Shown here: positions 55,153-63,593 of the stretch, in pieces
Numbering within the stretch: the first letter of the stretch is position 1
Layout of the letters: each line of letters starts with the position of its first letter
Assembly: GCF_000969985.1 (NCBI RefSeq)
Contig: NZ_CP009526.1
Location: forward strand, 992,001 to 1,056,000
Length of the DNA: 64,000 bases
DNA from: Methanosarcina barkeri str. Wiesmoor
GTDB lineage: Archaea > Halobacteriota > Methanosarcinia > Methanosarcinales > Methanosarcinaceae
Reading direction: 5' to 3'
Made by a program: the position numbers and the translations under genes
The notes under the pieces: generated by a model
Database searches by the model: none
What the model was told of the DNA's origin: nothing
The model's input: the letters and a program-made list of their open reading frames with translations, nothing else

Positions 55153-56292
55153 TTAAATAGCGACCATGTAAACGTAGTATTTATTATCAACTTCATATTC
55201 CCATACTATTTTATTACCAAAAATAGCAGGATATGTTGATCCACTAGCGCTAATTCTCATTTTCTTATTAGTGGAAATGTCATATATGTAGATAGGCTGG
55301 TATACTGATCCACTAGCGCTAATTCTCGTTTTCTTATTAGTGGAAATGTCATACATGTAGATTCCATGATTTGTATAAACAGCATCTTTTCCACCATCCT
55401 CTTCCCACACTATCTTGTCACCGTAGATATCAGGCGATGTTTGATCATCTAGACTAGAGGTAATCTGAGTTTCCTTTTTAGTAGAAAGATCATACATGTA
55501 GATGTTATGATCTTCAACTTCGTTCCCATATCCATTGGAATAAAAGGTGGTATTTTCCCATACTATCCTGTCCTTATAGATAGAAGGATGATCTGCTGGT
55601 CCATTATTGCTAATTTTCATTTTCTTATTCGTAGAAAGGTTATATATGTATATACCATGTAGCCAATCATCGTTTCCATCTCGTTTATCGGTGTATACTA
55701 TCCTATTGCCATAAATAGCAGGACTAATTGCTGATCCACTGTTGGTTATTTGAATTTCCTTTTTAGTGGAAAGGTTATACATGTAGATATCAACTTTTTG
55801 GTTGTGTATTTCTTGCCACACTATCTTATCCCCGTAGATATCAGGATTTATCCATGCTTTCCCACTAGTGGTTATTTGAGTTTCCTTTTTGGTGGAGAGA
55901 TCATACATGTAAATATCATGCAAGTAAATATCTTCTTTTGTGGAATACGCGAGAGCATTGCGATTATCGATGTACACTATCCTGTCACCATAAATATCAG
56001 GATCGTATGCACTTCCACTGGTGGTAATCTGAGTTTCCTTGGAAGTGTAGAAATCATACATGTAGATGTTATTACCACTATTGCTGTACCGTTCTCCCCA
56101 TACTATCTTATCATCAAAGATTTTAGGCTCGTTTTCATATACACATCCGTTTTCATGTACACATCCACTGGCAGTTATCCGAGTTTCATTGGTCTGAACT
56201 GTATTATCTGTATTATCATTCACAGCAGCTGCTAATACTACAGAAAAAACCAAAAGCAAAAGCATAATATGTATTTTATTCACTACGCTCAT
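55153..56292 (-). CDS. Secreted TolB-like beta-propeller surface protein
   Basis: 379 residues. An N-terminal signal peptide (IHIMLLLLVFSVVLAAAV) precedes about seven blades of the pattern xPDIYGDKIVWEE...NIYMYDLSTKKETQITTSGSA, each 45-55 residues, as in TolB-like surface propellers that are abundant in Methanosarcina. Two consecutive near-identical units at the C-terminus (ISTNKKTRISASGSVYQPIY and ISTNKKMRISASGSTYPAIF) show recent duplication; the first of these is shorter than a normal blade, so it may be partly deleted. Likely role: cell-envelope structure or adhesion. It is the last gene before attR, reading toward the integrase. Confidence 0.82.
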   Translation of the reverse strand: MSVVNKIHIMLLLLVFSVVLAAAVNDNTDNTVQTNETRITASGCVHENGCVYENEPKIFDDKIVWGERYSNSGNNIYMYDFYTSKETQITTSGSAYDPDIYGDRIVYIDNRNALAYSTKEDIYLHDIYMYDLSTKKETQITTSGKAWINPDIYGDKIVWQEIHNQKVDIYMYNLSTKKEIQITNSGSAISPAIYGNRIVYTDKRDGNDDWLHGIYIYNLSTNKKMKISNNGPADHPSIYKDRIVWENTTFYSNGYGNEVEDHNIYMYDLSTKKETQITSSLDDQTSPDIYGDKIVWEEDGGKDAVYTNHGIYMYDISTNKKTRISASGSVYQPIYIYDISTNKKMRISASGSTYPAIFGNKIVWEYEVDNKYYVYMVAI

Positions 56293-57559
56293 CTCGGATT
56301 TTAACTTAGAAATATAATTCAGTTAATTAGGTATAAGGCACCGTACTTAACTTTTTTCTTTTAACCCATAATCTATAAATGGGCTGCCGAGAAGATGCTT
56401 GACGAGACAGTAGAGTGACGTAACTAATAAAGAGTAGACAAATCAATCTTGCAATCAGACAGTAGAGTGATGTAACTGATAAAGAGTAGACAAATCAATC
56501 TTGCAATCAGTGTGCAGTAATCTCTGCTTATTGCTACGACATGATAAGGAATGTCAGTCGGAATTGGATTATGATAGCCAGGAAGGGAGAAATATTCATA
56601 AATCAATTAAATATATGTTTATCCTTAAACTTTACATCCAAGATAAAGGATAAATATATAAACTCATACATCCAATTGGATAAAAAGGCTTTTAACTGGA
56701 AGGCGATTTCCCGCCCGAGGCTTTTTTGCTTTTTTTCAATTTTTTCAATTTTTTCTTTATATATGAGGTTCAAACCTAAGTTCCGCATTTTTAGGCGCAT
56801 AAATGTCTCCTGATATCTAAGTATGCGCTTAAATTTAAGCACATGATCTTTGTATTAGAATTTCAAGATCATGACCTATTGACTTCATGTATTTTTATTA
56901 CAACACATATGCGCTTAATATTTGGGAACTAAGGTTCAAAACCCATTTTCCATTGGAAAGTCTCCGGATGATGGTAGGTATATAAACTAAATGTTTCTGC
57001 ACGTTTGGGATCTATAGAAAATTTTGCTATTTCTGAAAGGAACAAAGAGTTAATTTCAATCGAATTTATTTATGTTATTATTTCCTTTTACGGAATTTGG
57101 AGCGGTGGCGCAAACACAACTCATTGCTTGCAGTAGGGTGCGCCAGCGCAACTTTGATTCTATGTCATATAAGAATTTAGAATTAAGAATCTAGGATTCA
57201 TGATCGATTACTGGAGACTTTAGAGCAAAATCGTTTTGAGAGAGATATCAAGTCTAAAAATAAGCCTTTTGATAGCTGTTTACTGTTTCTTATTTTTACT
57301 TCTACTTACTTAAGTGATACACGAAATATTAATAGTTTAAATTAATAATTCATATGAAAGGCTTTTATATTTTTGTTATAATATGCTTATATTGTGGAGA
57401 TGGATAATGCGGGGCTGTTAAGTGATTTTTTTTCAACTTTCTTGAGGTTCTGTCAAGTTATGGAAGCTAAGGAATTTTTCAGCTATAGTTAAACCTATAA
57501 AATGGTCAGCCCTCGTAAACTCAAAAACACAGTAAATTATATAAAGAGGTGAAGTCTTA
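56293..57559. other. Intergenic region spanning attR
   Basis: Holds a 52-bp tandem duplication (56409-56512), attR with its T-rich tail (56709 on), a perfect palindrome GCTTAAATTTAAGC (56827-56840), and a small G+C-rich island where TGGCGCA and TGCGCCA can pair (about 57105-57146). No gene is supported before the small HTH protein. Confidence 0.5.
56409..56512. repeat. 52-bp tandem duplication
   Basis: AGTAGAGTGA(C/T)GTAACT(A/G)ATAAAGAGTAGACAAATCAATCTTGCAATCAG occurs at 56409 and 56461 with two differences. It lies within the integrated element, upstream of the propeller gene. Confidence 0.85.
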
Positions 57560-57733
57560 ATGAGTGATCGATTTCCTCCGAAAAAGAGAGGTCAGAAACC
57601 AAAATTCGATCATGAAAAAATCGAAGAACTACTCAAAGCAGGTGAGAAACCCTTTAAGATTATGCTTATGTTGGGTTGTTCTTATGGGGTTTTACGGTAT
57701 GTACGAAAGAAAATGGGAAGAAAGAAAGTATAA
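57560..57733 (+). CDS. 57-residue helix-turn-helix protein
   Basis: A short gene in a frame different from the longer overlapping ORF. It starts MSDRFPPKKRGQKPKFDHEK, then IEELLKAGEKPFKIMLMLGC, and ends with SYGVLRYVRKKMGRKK. The segment from IEELL to RKKMG has the form of a resolvase- or homeodomain-like helix-turn-helix (leucine helix, gly/lys turn, a Cys-Ser-x-G recognition turn). AGAGGTGA eight bases before the ATG is a very strong ribosome site. Highly basic, so likely DNA-binding. It may be a mobile-element regulator. The sequence just after its stop recurs at about 60987. Confidence 0.75.
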   Translation: MSDRFPPKKRGQKPKFDHEKIEELLKAGEKPFKIMLMLGCSYGVLRYVRKKMGRKKV

Positions 57734-57849
57734 TTTTGAAAAGATATTCATTTGTATTCGGTTAAGATACGATCTATAAGAAATGTGTTGCTTTTAATGC
57801 ATTTTCCTGTTAACCTATTAAGTTTATTGAGTCATTGAGGGTGAAAAAT

Positions 57850-58158
57850 ATGGCTAAAAGACTATTTGCAATCATTTGTACCTTCTTATTTATAATAGGT
57901 CATATGTTCAAGCGATGGAAACATATGCAAAAATCTGTTGTCTGGAGAGGATTTTTAAGTGAATCTATGTGGGTAGATGACTACAAAAATCTATCACTTT
58001 TCAAGAAGTTGGTTTTTTGGGTGAATTATCCTTTCTCTTATGCTAAATTTTTATGGGTTATCGTATGGGATCGTATTGACAGATTATGCTTTAGGGATTC
58101 AAGAGCAAGATATACTAAAGTAAGGATGAAATTCCATAAATCCTGTAAAATGCAATAA
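57850..58158 (+). CDS. Small membrane protein of unknown function
   Basis: 102 residues from ATG 57850, behind GAGGGTGAAAAAT; the frame opens at TTG 57835. One N-terminal hydrophobic helix (LFAIICTFLFIIGHMF) and a second hydrophobic, aromatic-rich stretch (LVFWVNYPFSYAKFLWVIVW) are separated by a basic loop; the C-terminus is strongly basic. Trp/Phe content is high. No homologous family is recognised. It lies 116 bases after the HTH gene on the same strand and may form a unit with it. Confidence 0.62.
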   Translation: MAKRLFAIICTFLFIIGHMFKRWKHMQKSVVWRGFLSESMWVDDYKNLSLFKKLVFWVNYPFSYAKFLWVIVWDRIDRLCFRDSRARYTKVRMKFHKSCKMQ

Positions 58159-58390
58159 TATGAAAAGTTATCAGTTATCTCGTATCAATAACCATTCTTC
58201 CATTTTCAACATTATCTGCAGTCCTTTCAGTATTATCTGCAGTCCTCAAACTTTTCTCAAGGATTGGAAATTGGGGAATTTTAACCGTCGAAAATGGTGA
58301 ATTCTTAATCACCGTTGTCAACTTTTAAAGTTAACGTTGTCCACTATCAATTTATTAATGAATTTAGTCTTGGCAAGTAAACAAATTTTT

Positions 58391-59041
58391 TCACATAGAT
58401 TTCTGTGCCTTAAATCTTACAGTATAATTCCAGAGATTTCCTTCAACTTTATCCAGGACAAAGCCAGCTTTTTCTCCTAACTTAATAGTAGTAGATTTTA
58501 ACGGGTAATCTGGATCAGGTAAAAACTCTGTTACTGCAAGAATTCCGCCGGGCTTTAGGACTCTTTTTATCTCCTTTAAAGCCCTATTTCTGTCTGGGAG
58601 TTCCTGAAGAACTGTTACCGTATATACCAAATCGAATGAATTGTCATCAAAGGGCAGTTTATGCACATCTCCTTCTACAAGTTTGATATTTTTTATATCT
58701 CTGTTTTCTGGTCTGGATAGTTTCTTCTTTAGCTGCAGTAACATTTTTGGTTGAATATCAAGAGCGTATACTTCTCCTTTAATTCCACTAGCCTTTGCAG
58801 CAAAAGTTGTAAACGCTCCGCTTCCGCATCCAACCTCCAGAATACGCATTCCTTCTGTTATCCCACTTCGTTTTATCACTTTATCAGGAGACTGCAATTT
58901 TCTTCTAAAATCGCTATCTAAAAAAGGTCCCACAAATGCTGGCGGTGAACATGCATAAAATCTTTTTATAATTCTTAATGCAATTTGCAATAAAACAAAA
59001 AAACCTAAAATTTTTAGTAAAATCGTTGTAAGTACCCGCAT
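58391..59041 (-). CDS. Membrane-anchored SAM-dependent methyltransferase
   Basis: 216 residues. The N-terminal hydrophobic helix (TILLKILGFFVLLQIALRII) is followed by the methyltransferase core: MRILEVGCGSGAFTTFAAKA (motif I, residues 65-84), EVYALDIQPKM (II), NSFDLVYTVTVLQELPD (IV) and LKPGGILAVTEFLPDPDYPL. The anchor suggests a membrane-lipid or quinone-like substrate (for example methanophenazine-related), but this is inference. Monocistronic, with an AT-rich upstream region; 59042-59533 holds no other gene that I can support. Confidence 0.82.
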   Translation of the reverse strand: MRVLTTILLKILGFFVLLQIALRIIKRFYACSPPAFVGPFLDSDFRRKLQSPDKVIKRSGITEGMRILEVGCGSGAFTTFAAKASGIKGEVYALDIQPKMLLQLKKKLSRPENRDIKNIKLVEGDVHKLPFDDNSFDLVYTVTVLQELPDRNRALKEIKRVLKPGGILAVTEFLPDPDYPLKSTTIKLGEKAGFVLDKVEGNLWNYTVRFKAQKSM

Positions 59042-59533
59042 ATCTAACCACTTTTAGAATATCAATAGTTCTGAATTTCTGTAGTTCTAACATCCATTTT
59101 TACAAACGGAGATATTATCAAAAAAGGGCATTGAAGAATATGGAACCATTTGTCATAAAACCTAAAAGCAATTTCATGTTTGATGTAAGCGCAGCTAGTT
59201 TGTTAGACGTATCTTCAGAATTGTTTAGTATCGCTAATATAATAGTTTTATCTGCGATATAAATTCCATAATGTAATTTAAAAATAGTAAAATTGGTTAG
59301 TTGAAATTATACATAACTTTTACTTCAGAACTTTGCAATGTTGAATTTTCTAGAGGATATTATCAAAAGTGGTAGATTATCTATCCTTGTCTTCTAAAAT
59401 TGGATTTGACCCTACTAAATTTTGTTTGGTTTATCAAATAACCATTTAATCCTAAACAAAAGGTAGATTTTTAATTTGAAAAATCGATTAATGTTGACCT
59501 TAAATGAGTAGATAATAAAGGAGAAGCTTATGT

Positions 59534-60466
59534 ATGGAAATACCTGAAAATACAGAGAAAGAGTTCAACAATATGAACAAAATGTTTAAGGAAATAACAG
59601 GACCAGGCAGCAAGACAGCCATGGCAGTTTTACTTGTCAGATACTTTGAATCGCAGAAGCCCGAAGACGAACGAATCTGTTATGACCCATATGCAGTCTA
59701 TTTCATCAACCAGGAGATTCTGGAGTGGGGAACTCGCCATCCAGATGAAGCAAGAATAATGCAGGAGCAGCTGGACAGATTTTTTCCGGGAAGAAATAAC
59801 TCAATCGTTGCTAGAGTCCGATTTTTTGACGATTTTGTGAAAAAATCAATCGATGAAGGTATCGAGCAACTGGTTATATTGGGTGCAGGATATGATTCAC
59901 GGGCCTATCGGATTGAAGGATTGGAGAAGATCAAAACTTTTGAGGTAGATCATCCTGCTACACAAAATATAAAAATGGAAAAAATAAGAATGATCTTTGG
60001 CAGTTTGCCAGATCATGTTGTCTATGTTCCTTCCGATTTAGAAACCGAAAACTTTGGTCAAAAGTTGATAAATATGGGATATGACCGACACATTAAGACT
60101 CTCTTCTTAATGGAAGGGCTCTTAATGTACCTTCAGCCAGAGGTGGTAGATGAAATCCTATCCTTTATTGTAAAGAACTCAGGTAAGAACAGTAGTATTC
60201 TCTTTGATTATTTTCCTCAGTCTGCAGTTGATGGAAGTTCTAAGCTTGAGACGGGGAGGAATATTCGGAATCAAGTGTCACAGTTGGGAGAACCTTTTAA
60301 GTTTGGTATAAAGGAAGGAGCAATTGAGGCATTCCTTACGCAGCGTGGATTTACACAAGCATGCAATGTAACCATTGAAGATTGTAAAAGAGTCTATTTT
60401 CAAGGAATAAATGAAAACAGAATAGTTGATAGCCTGAAGTCGTTCGTCCACGCCGTTGTTCAATAA
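59534..60466 (+). CDS. Leucine-carboxyl-methyltransferase-family SAM methyltransferase
   Basis: 310 residues, PPM1/LCM family. The SAM site is LVILGAGYDSRAYRIEG (about 115-131), followed by EVDHPATQNIKMEKI, and FLMEGLLMYLQPEVVDEIL is the family's second signature. Bacterial relatives methylate small acids in secondary metabolism rather than protein phosphatase; archaeal substrates are unknown. AAGGAG lies about ten bases before ATG 59534. Its position beside a MITE-like unit and repeats suggests an accessory, possibly acquired gene. Confidence 0.82.
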   Translation: MEIPENTEKEFNNMNKMFKEITGPGSKTAMAVLLVRYFESQKPEDERICYDPYAVYFINQEILEWGTRHPDEARIMQEQLDRFFPGRNNSIVARVRFFDDFVKKSIDEGIEQLVILGAGYDSRAYRIEGLEKIKTFEVDHPATQNIKMEKIRMIFGSLPDHVVYVPSDLETENFGQKLINMGYDRHIKTLFLMEGLLMYLQPEVVDEILSFIVKNSGKNSSILFDYFPQSAVDGSSKLETGRNIRNQVSQLGEPFKFGIKEGAIEAFLTQRGFTQACNVTIEDCKRVYFQGINENRIVDSLKSFVHAVVQ

Positions 60467-60539
60467 ATTTATTGTATCGGCTAAATAGAGACGGCAACTG
60501 AAAGGGCATAAGTAAATCGATAGGAAACTGGAGATAATT

Positions 60540-60668
60540 ATGAGCCTATCCGAAAGTCAACGCATATAGTAAAGTCGCGACTGGTCTGTAATATCCAATA
60601 CCAATCTAAGTATGAAACTGTTAACCGTGAAAATATAGTAGATCACAACGCTTTTCGGATAGACTCAT
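60540..60668. repeat. 129-bp MITE-like unit with 16-17 bp terminal inverted repeats
   Basis: ATGAGCCTATCCGAAAG at the left end (60540-60556) is mirrored by CTTTTCGGATAGACTCAT at the right end (60651-60668); the arms match except for one transition and a one-base offset. The interior has no coding capacity. Arms of the GAGYCTATCCGAAA type are known to me from IS5-like transposons of archaea, so the unit was probably mobilised in trans by such a transposase. Confidence 0.65.
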
Positions 60669-60718
60669 TTTTAAAAGCCTTTGACATTATGAAGTTATGT
60701 AAATGAATCAAATGTCAA

Positions 60719-60841
60719 TAAGTAGTTAGTTTGTTATAAGTAGTTAGTTTGTTATAAGTAGTTAGTTTGTTATAAGTAGTTAGTTTGTTATAAGTAGTTA
60801 GTTTGTTATAAGTAGTTAGTTTGTTATAAGTAGTTAGTTTG
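60719..60841. repeat. 18-bp tandem repeat, seven copies
   Basis: AAGTAGTTAGTTTGTTAT is repeated with exact 18-bp spacing; the AGTAGTTAGTTTG core starts at 60721, 60739, 60757, 60775, 60793, 60811 and 60829. The perfect identity of units suggests recent expansion. Confidence 0.92.
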
Positions 60842-61984
60842 TCCAGTGATATATAGCAATGTAAAAAAATCTATGTGTATACTTATAGTCACGCATGTGA
60901 TTATTGCAATAAAACCATCATTGTACCTCAATTGAACAGTTGCATTATTTATTCTCGTGACTACACATGAAGCAGTATACGTTGTCCATTTGTATTCGGT
61001 TAAGATGCGATCTATACGAAGTCTGTTATTCTTGTTGCCATCTTTGTAAACCCATAAATGTAAATCAAGATGCGTAAATGACCGCAGTAGTTATTTTAAC
61101 ATTAATAGATTCCTTACCCGATATGGTAATGAAACGTCTCATGTTGTAGACGAAATTCCCAGCTATATGAAAGTTTCCTAAAGTCCTTAAAGTGGCAGAC
61201 TTTTGTGAAATCTTCGTTACCTGGCCATTTAAACTTAAGGATACTGATACTAATACTCAAATTCCACTTAGGAATAATTGAATAATAAACTCAAGTTTTA
61301 ACTTTGGTCACTTTGGTAATAGCCATATAATTTCATTTCCTAAATAACTTTCAAAGACAATGTCTGTATATAAACAATTGAAATTATATTTTCTTCATCT
61401 CTTAGAAATCAATAAATGGCATCATTCAATTTTCACTAAGTGCCATTAAAAATCAAATTAATTTAATCTACTTCAAAAGTGCTATCAGAAAATATATTGA
61501 TTTTCAAAAAAGTACTGTGGAGCATGGAATCTTCAGCCGAATATCTAAAAAAATTTGAAATAATAATTAATATTTAAATGTTGTTTGCTAAAAAAACATT
61601 TGACCTGAAAATATTATTTGTTCAGAACCAATTTTTCATATAATTTATTTTAAATAAGTTTGGGAATAATTATAGATTGTAACCCCATAAAAAGAAATGA
61701 ACAGATTAAAACGAACGGATCAAAGCGAATGAATTTATGCCACCAAAAAACGGATGGATCAACAAAAACGAGCACCAAAAAATTGAAGCTGTAATAGAAG
61801 ACATCTACTTGCTTCGGTGCAACTATTGATCGCATGCAATGGTTCATGGACATAATATGGCCATGAACCTTGTTCTTTCCATAATTTTTGTGTGTAAAGT
61901 CATTTTCTATTTGCAAATTTATTCTACTAAATATAAATTTAAGTATATATGGTAGTTGTCGGTGATCTTATTATTCAGAATTTT

Positions 61985-62386
61985 ATCCTGGTCGTAATGA
62001 TTGCCTGAACAGCTAAAACATTATTCATTATTTCTACAAAAGAATAAGGGATGCTGCAAGTGAGGCATTTCTTAAAGCGGAGCCAGCTGAACTTAAAGGC
62101 ATTCTAGGAGAGCATTCTCCAACTAAAAAGAGTTCAGTGAAGGTGGATTTCTACATTATGAGCTTCAAAAAAGGTTCTTGGATTGTTTGATACCCGAGTC
62201 TGGTAAGTATCTATCCTAAAGAGAGGACAATATAAGGGCGAATCTTGAACTAAAAGCAGTTTATGTGCTTTCTTAGAACTCGCTGATAAAGGTAATGCAA
62301 GGATTGTTTTTATATCAACAGATTTCAACGGAGGCTCTCAACTTATGATAACTTTTGGTGGAATTGCTGCAATTCATCATATATAG
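61985..62386 (+). pseudogene. Decayed archaeal release factor 1 (aRF1/eRF1) paralog, C-terminal half
   Basis: In successive frames the DNA reads HYFYKRIRDAASEAFLKAEP with AELKGILGEHSPTK (aRF1/eRF1 central domain: FYKRxGDAAxEAFL...LKGILIGGPxPTK), then in another frame EGGFLHYELQKRFLDCLIPE (FLHYELQKKVLGLFDTG), then LADKGNARIVFISTDFNGGS with QLMITFGGIAAIHHI, the family's C-terminal end. Stops and frameshifts interrupt it at least twice, the catalytic GGQ domain is unreadable or lost, and part of domain 3 is deleted. It is therefore a relic. Its stop is the TAG at 62384. The similarity is judged from memory of the family. Confidence 0.68.
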
Positions 62387-62907
62387 AACAGGGATGTAGG
62401 TTAGTTCAGAAGTTTATTAGTTAATGAATTTCATTAATTATATAATATTTGATTCTGTGATGTCTACGAGGAATAGCCAATTTTATGGATTCGACAGCTG
62501 GAAAAACTCTTATTTTTCTGTATTGCCAGTGGCTGCTCGATATCTGCTCACTTCGCAATCATGCGAACTTGGAGGTAAATTTTCAGGGGAGTTGATTTCC
62601 AAAAAATGTGCAATAAAATTTAGGTTTATGTTCCAATTAAGGTTGCAAGAAACTGTAAATTTTATTGAAAAAGACGTACGATTTTGCTCTGACAAATTCT
62701 GTCCAAAATTACTGTTCTTTAGCCGTACTTTTAGTGGGGAGAACTGCGGGCTACATTATTAGGTAAATGAAACAGTTACAAGTCATTTCTACGTAAAGAA
62801 ATAAAATGGATGATAGTAATTGTTAAATAATAATAAATATCATTTAGTAACAGATATCATGTATATCTGAGTAAACCTGTTTTCACAGGTAATTTAGGTG
62901 GACGGCA
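62387..62907. other. Intergenic region upstream of the Fur-family gene
   Basis: An open frame at 62424-62762 has no ribosome site and no recognisable features, so I do not call it. The last 60 bases carry a TATA-like TAATAAATAT and two dyads described separately. Confidence 0.45.
62851..62890 (+). promoter_or_regulatory. Two dyads in the Fur-family gene leader
   Basis: CAGATAT-CATGT-ATATCTG (62851-62869) lies about 15 bases after a TATA-like sequence, where the start site should fall, and fits an autoregulatory operator. ACCTGT-TTTC-ACAGGT (62875-62890) follows and ends seven bases before the AGGTGG ribosome site; it could act as an operator or as an RNA hairpin close to the translation start. 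Confidence 0.55.
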
Positions 62908-63372
62908 ATGAAGCCCACAGAGAAAGCTGACATGAAATACACAAATCAGAGAGTCGAAATACTTGCTTTCCTGCGCGAACATGATGGTCATCCCACTGTA
63001 GATGAAGTTTATGATGGGGTTAGAAAAAAACTGACGCGTATAAGCAAGGCTACCGTATATAAAAATCTCAGATTCCTTACGGAGAAAGGGTTACTGGAGG
63101 AGGTGAATGTAAAAGGGGTCTCAAGATTTGAAGCTAATTTCATTCCACACCACCATCTAATCTGCCGGGAGTGTGGAAGGATGGAGGATTTCGATTCAGA
63201 ACAATTGTTGGATTACTCGATGAAGATAGCTGAGGAAATAGAAGGATTTACTATTGTTTCAACGAGCACTAACTTTTATGGTATCTGTAAAATGTGTGAG
63301 GCGTCTAAGAAACCTAAGGAGTTTAAGGAGCCTAAGGAGTCTAAGGAGCCTAAGGAGTCTGAGGAAACATAA
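62908..63372 (+). CDS. Fur-family metalloregulator (PerR-like)
   Basis: 154 residues. Winged-helix domain (TNQRVEILAFLREHDGHPTVDEVYDGV, SKATVYKNLRFLTEKGLLEEV) with the family motif HHHLICRECGRMEDFD; the structural zinc site is formed by CREC and CKMC. Metal-sensing His residues are in IPHHHL. The C-terminal 25 residues are a KEPKES repeat (about four copies), coded by a repeated AAGGAGYCT, an unusual low-complexity tail. ATG follows TTAGGTGGACGGCA. The cytochrome bd gene downstream suggests a peroxide/oxygen role (PerR) rather than iron alone; this is an inference. Confidence 0.9.
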   Translation: MKPTEKADMKYTNQRVEILAFLREHDGHPTVDEVYDGVRKKLTRISKATVYKNLRFLTEKGLLEEVNVKGVSRFEANFIPHHHLICRECGRMEDFDSEQLLDYSMKIAEEIEGFTIVSTSTNFYGICKMCEASKKPKEFKEPKESKEPKESEET

Positions 63373-63422
63373 CTTGAGCAGAATATCAGGGGGAAACAGT
63401 ATGTCATCCGGGTGTACAATGA

Positions 63423-63593
63423 TATATCCTTCAGATAGTCAAAGATAAAGATCCGGTGACATATAGCATTGTGCTTCAGATTCTCACTGATGAGATTGAG
63501 TATGAAGATGATCTGCAAGCCGTGAATGTAAGACATCGGCTTGCTTCAGCACAAATACTATCTTGTGCAGTAGTGAAAAAAGGGGATAATTAA
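63423..63593 (+). pseudogene. C-terminal remnant of a ferritin-like (DPSL/bacterioferritin) protein
   Basis: The frame from the TGA at 63420 to the stop at 63593 reads YILQIVKDKDPVTYSIVLQI followed by LTDEIEYEDDLQAV, which is the C-terminal helix of ferritin-like DPS-type proteins (DPVTYxLxLxILxDEIEHEDDL with di-iron Glu/Asp/His positions). About 110 N-terminal residues, including the first ligand helices, are missing, the usual His of EIEH is Tyr, and the last 20 residues diverge. There is no start codon with a ribosome site. Its stop overlaps the cydA start, so the remnant may still serve as the cydA leader. An alternative is an independent short unknown ORF. Confidence 0.55.

Larger units (their letters stand above)
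51427..56723 (+). mobile_element. Integrated element at the tRNA-Thr 3' end
   Basis: The 15-base sequence TCCCGCCCGAGGCTT is found at the tRNA 3' end (51427-51441, attL) and again at 56709-56723 (attR). The attR copy is followed by a long T-rich tract, as expected for the original downstream flank and terminator of the tRNA gene, which is missing right after the tRNA itself. Between them lie, in order, a broken tyrosine integrase next to attL, a secreted pentapeptide-repeat membrane protein, a MITE-like repeat and a surface beta-propeller protein. Size about 5.3 kb. With the integrase broken the element is probably immobile. No replication or capsid genes are recognisable. Confidence 0.72.
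60467..61984. other. Repeat-rich region without intact genes
   Basis: Holds the MITE-like unit at 60540-60668, the 18-bp array at 60719-60841 and, at 60987-61024, a copy of the sequence that follows the small HTH gene. From about 61200 to 61980 the DNA is AT-rich, with only short frames lacking ribosome sites. Confidence 0.5.

Noticed and set aside
57564-57779. 71-residue ORF overlapping the small HTH gene
   Set aside because: It lacks a ribosome site and sensible composition; the frame starting at 57560 has the AGAGGTGA site and a plausible HTH.
61650-61916. 88-residue ORF on the minus strand
   Set aside because: No ribosome site or recognisable motif; its hydrophobic runs follow from AT-rich sequence.
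62424-62762. 112-residue ORF before the Fur-family gene
   Set aside because: No ribosome site, odd composition and an equally open opposite strand; not supported as a gene.
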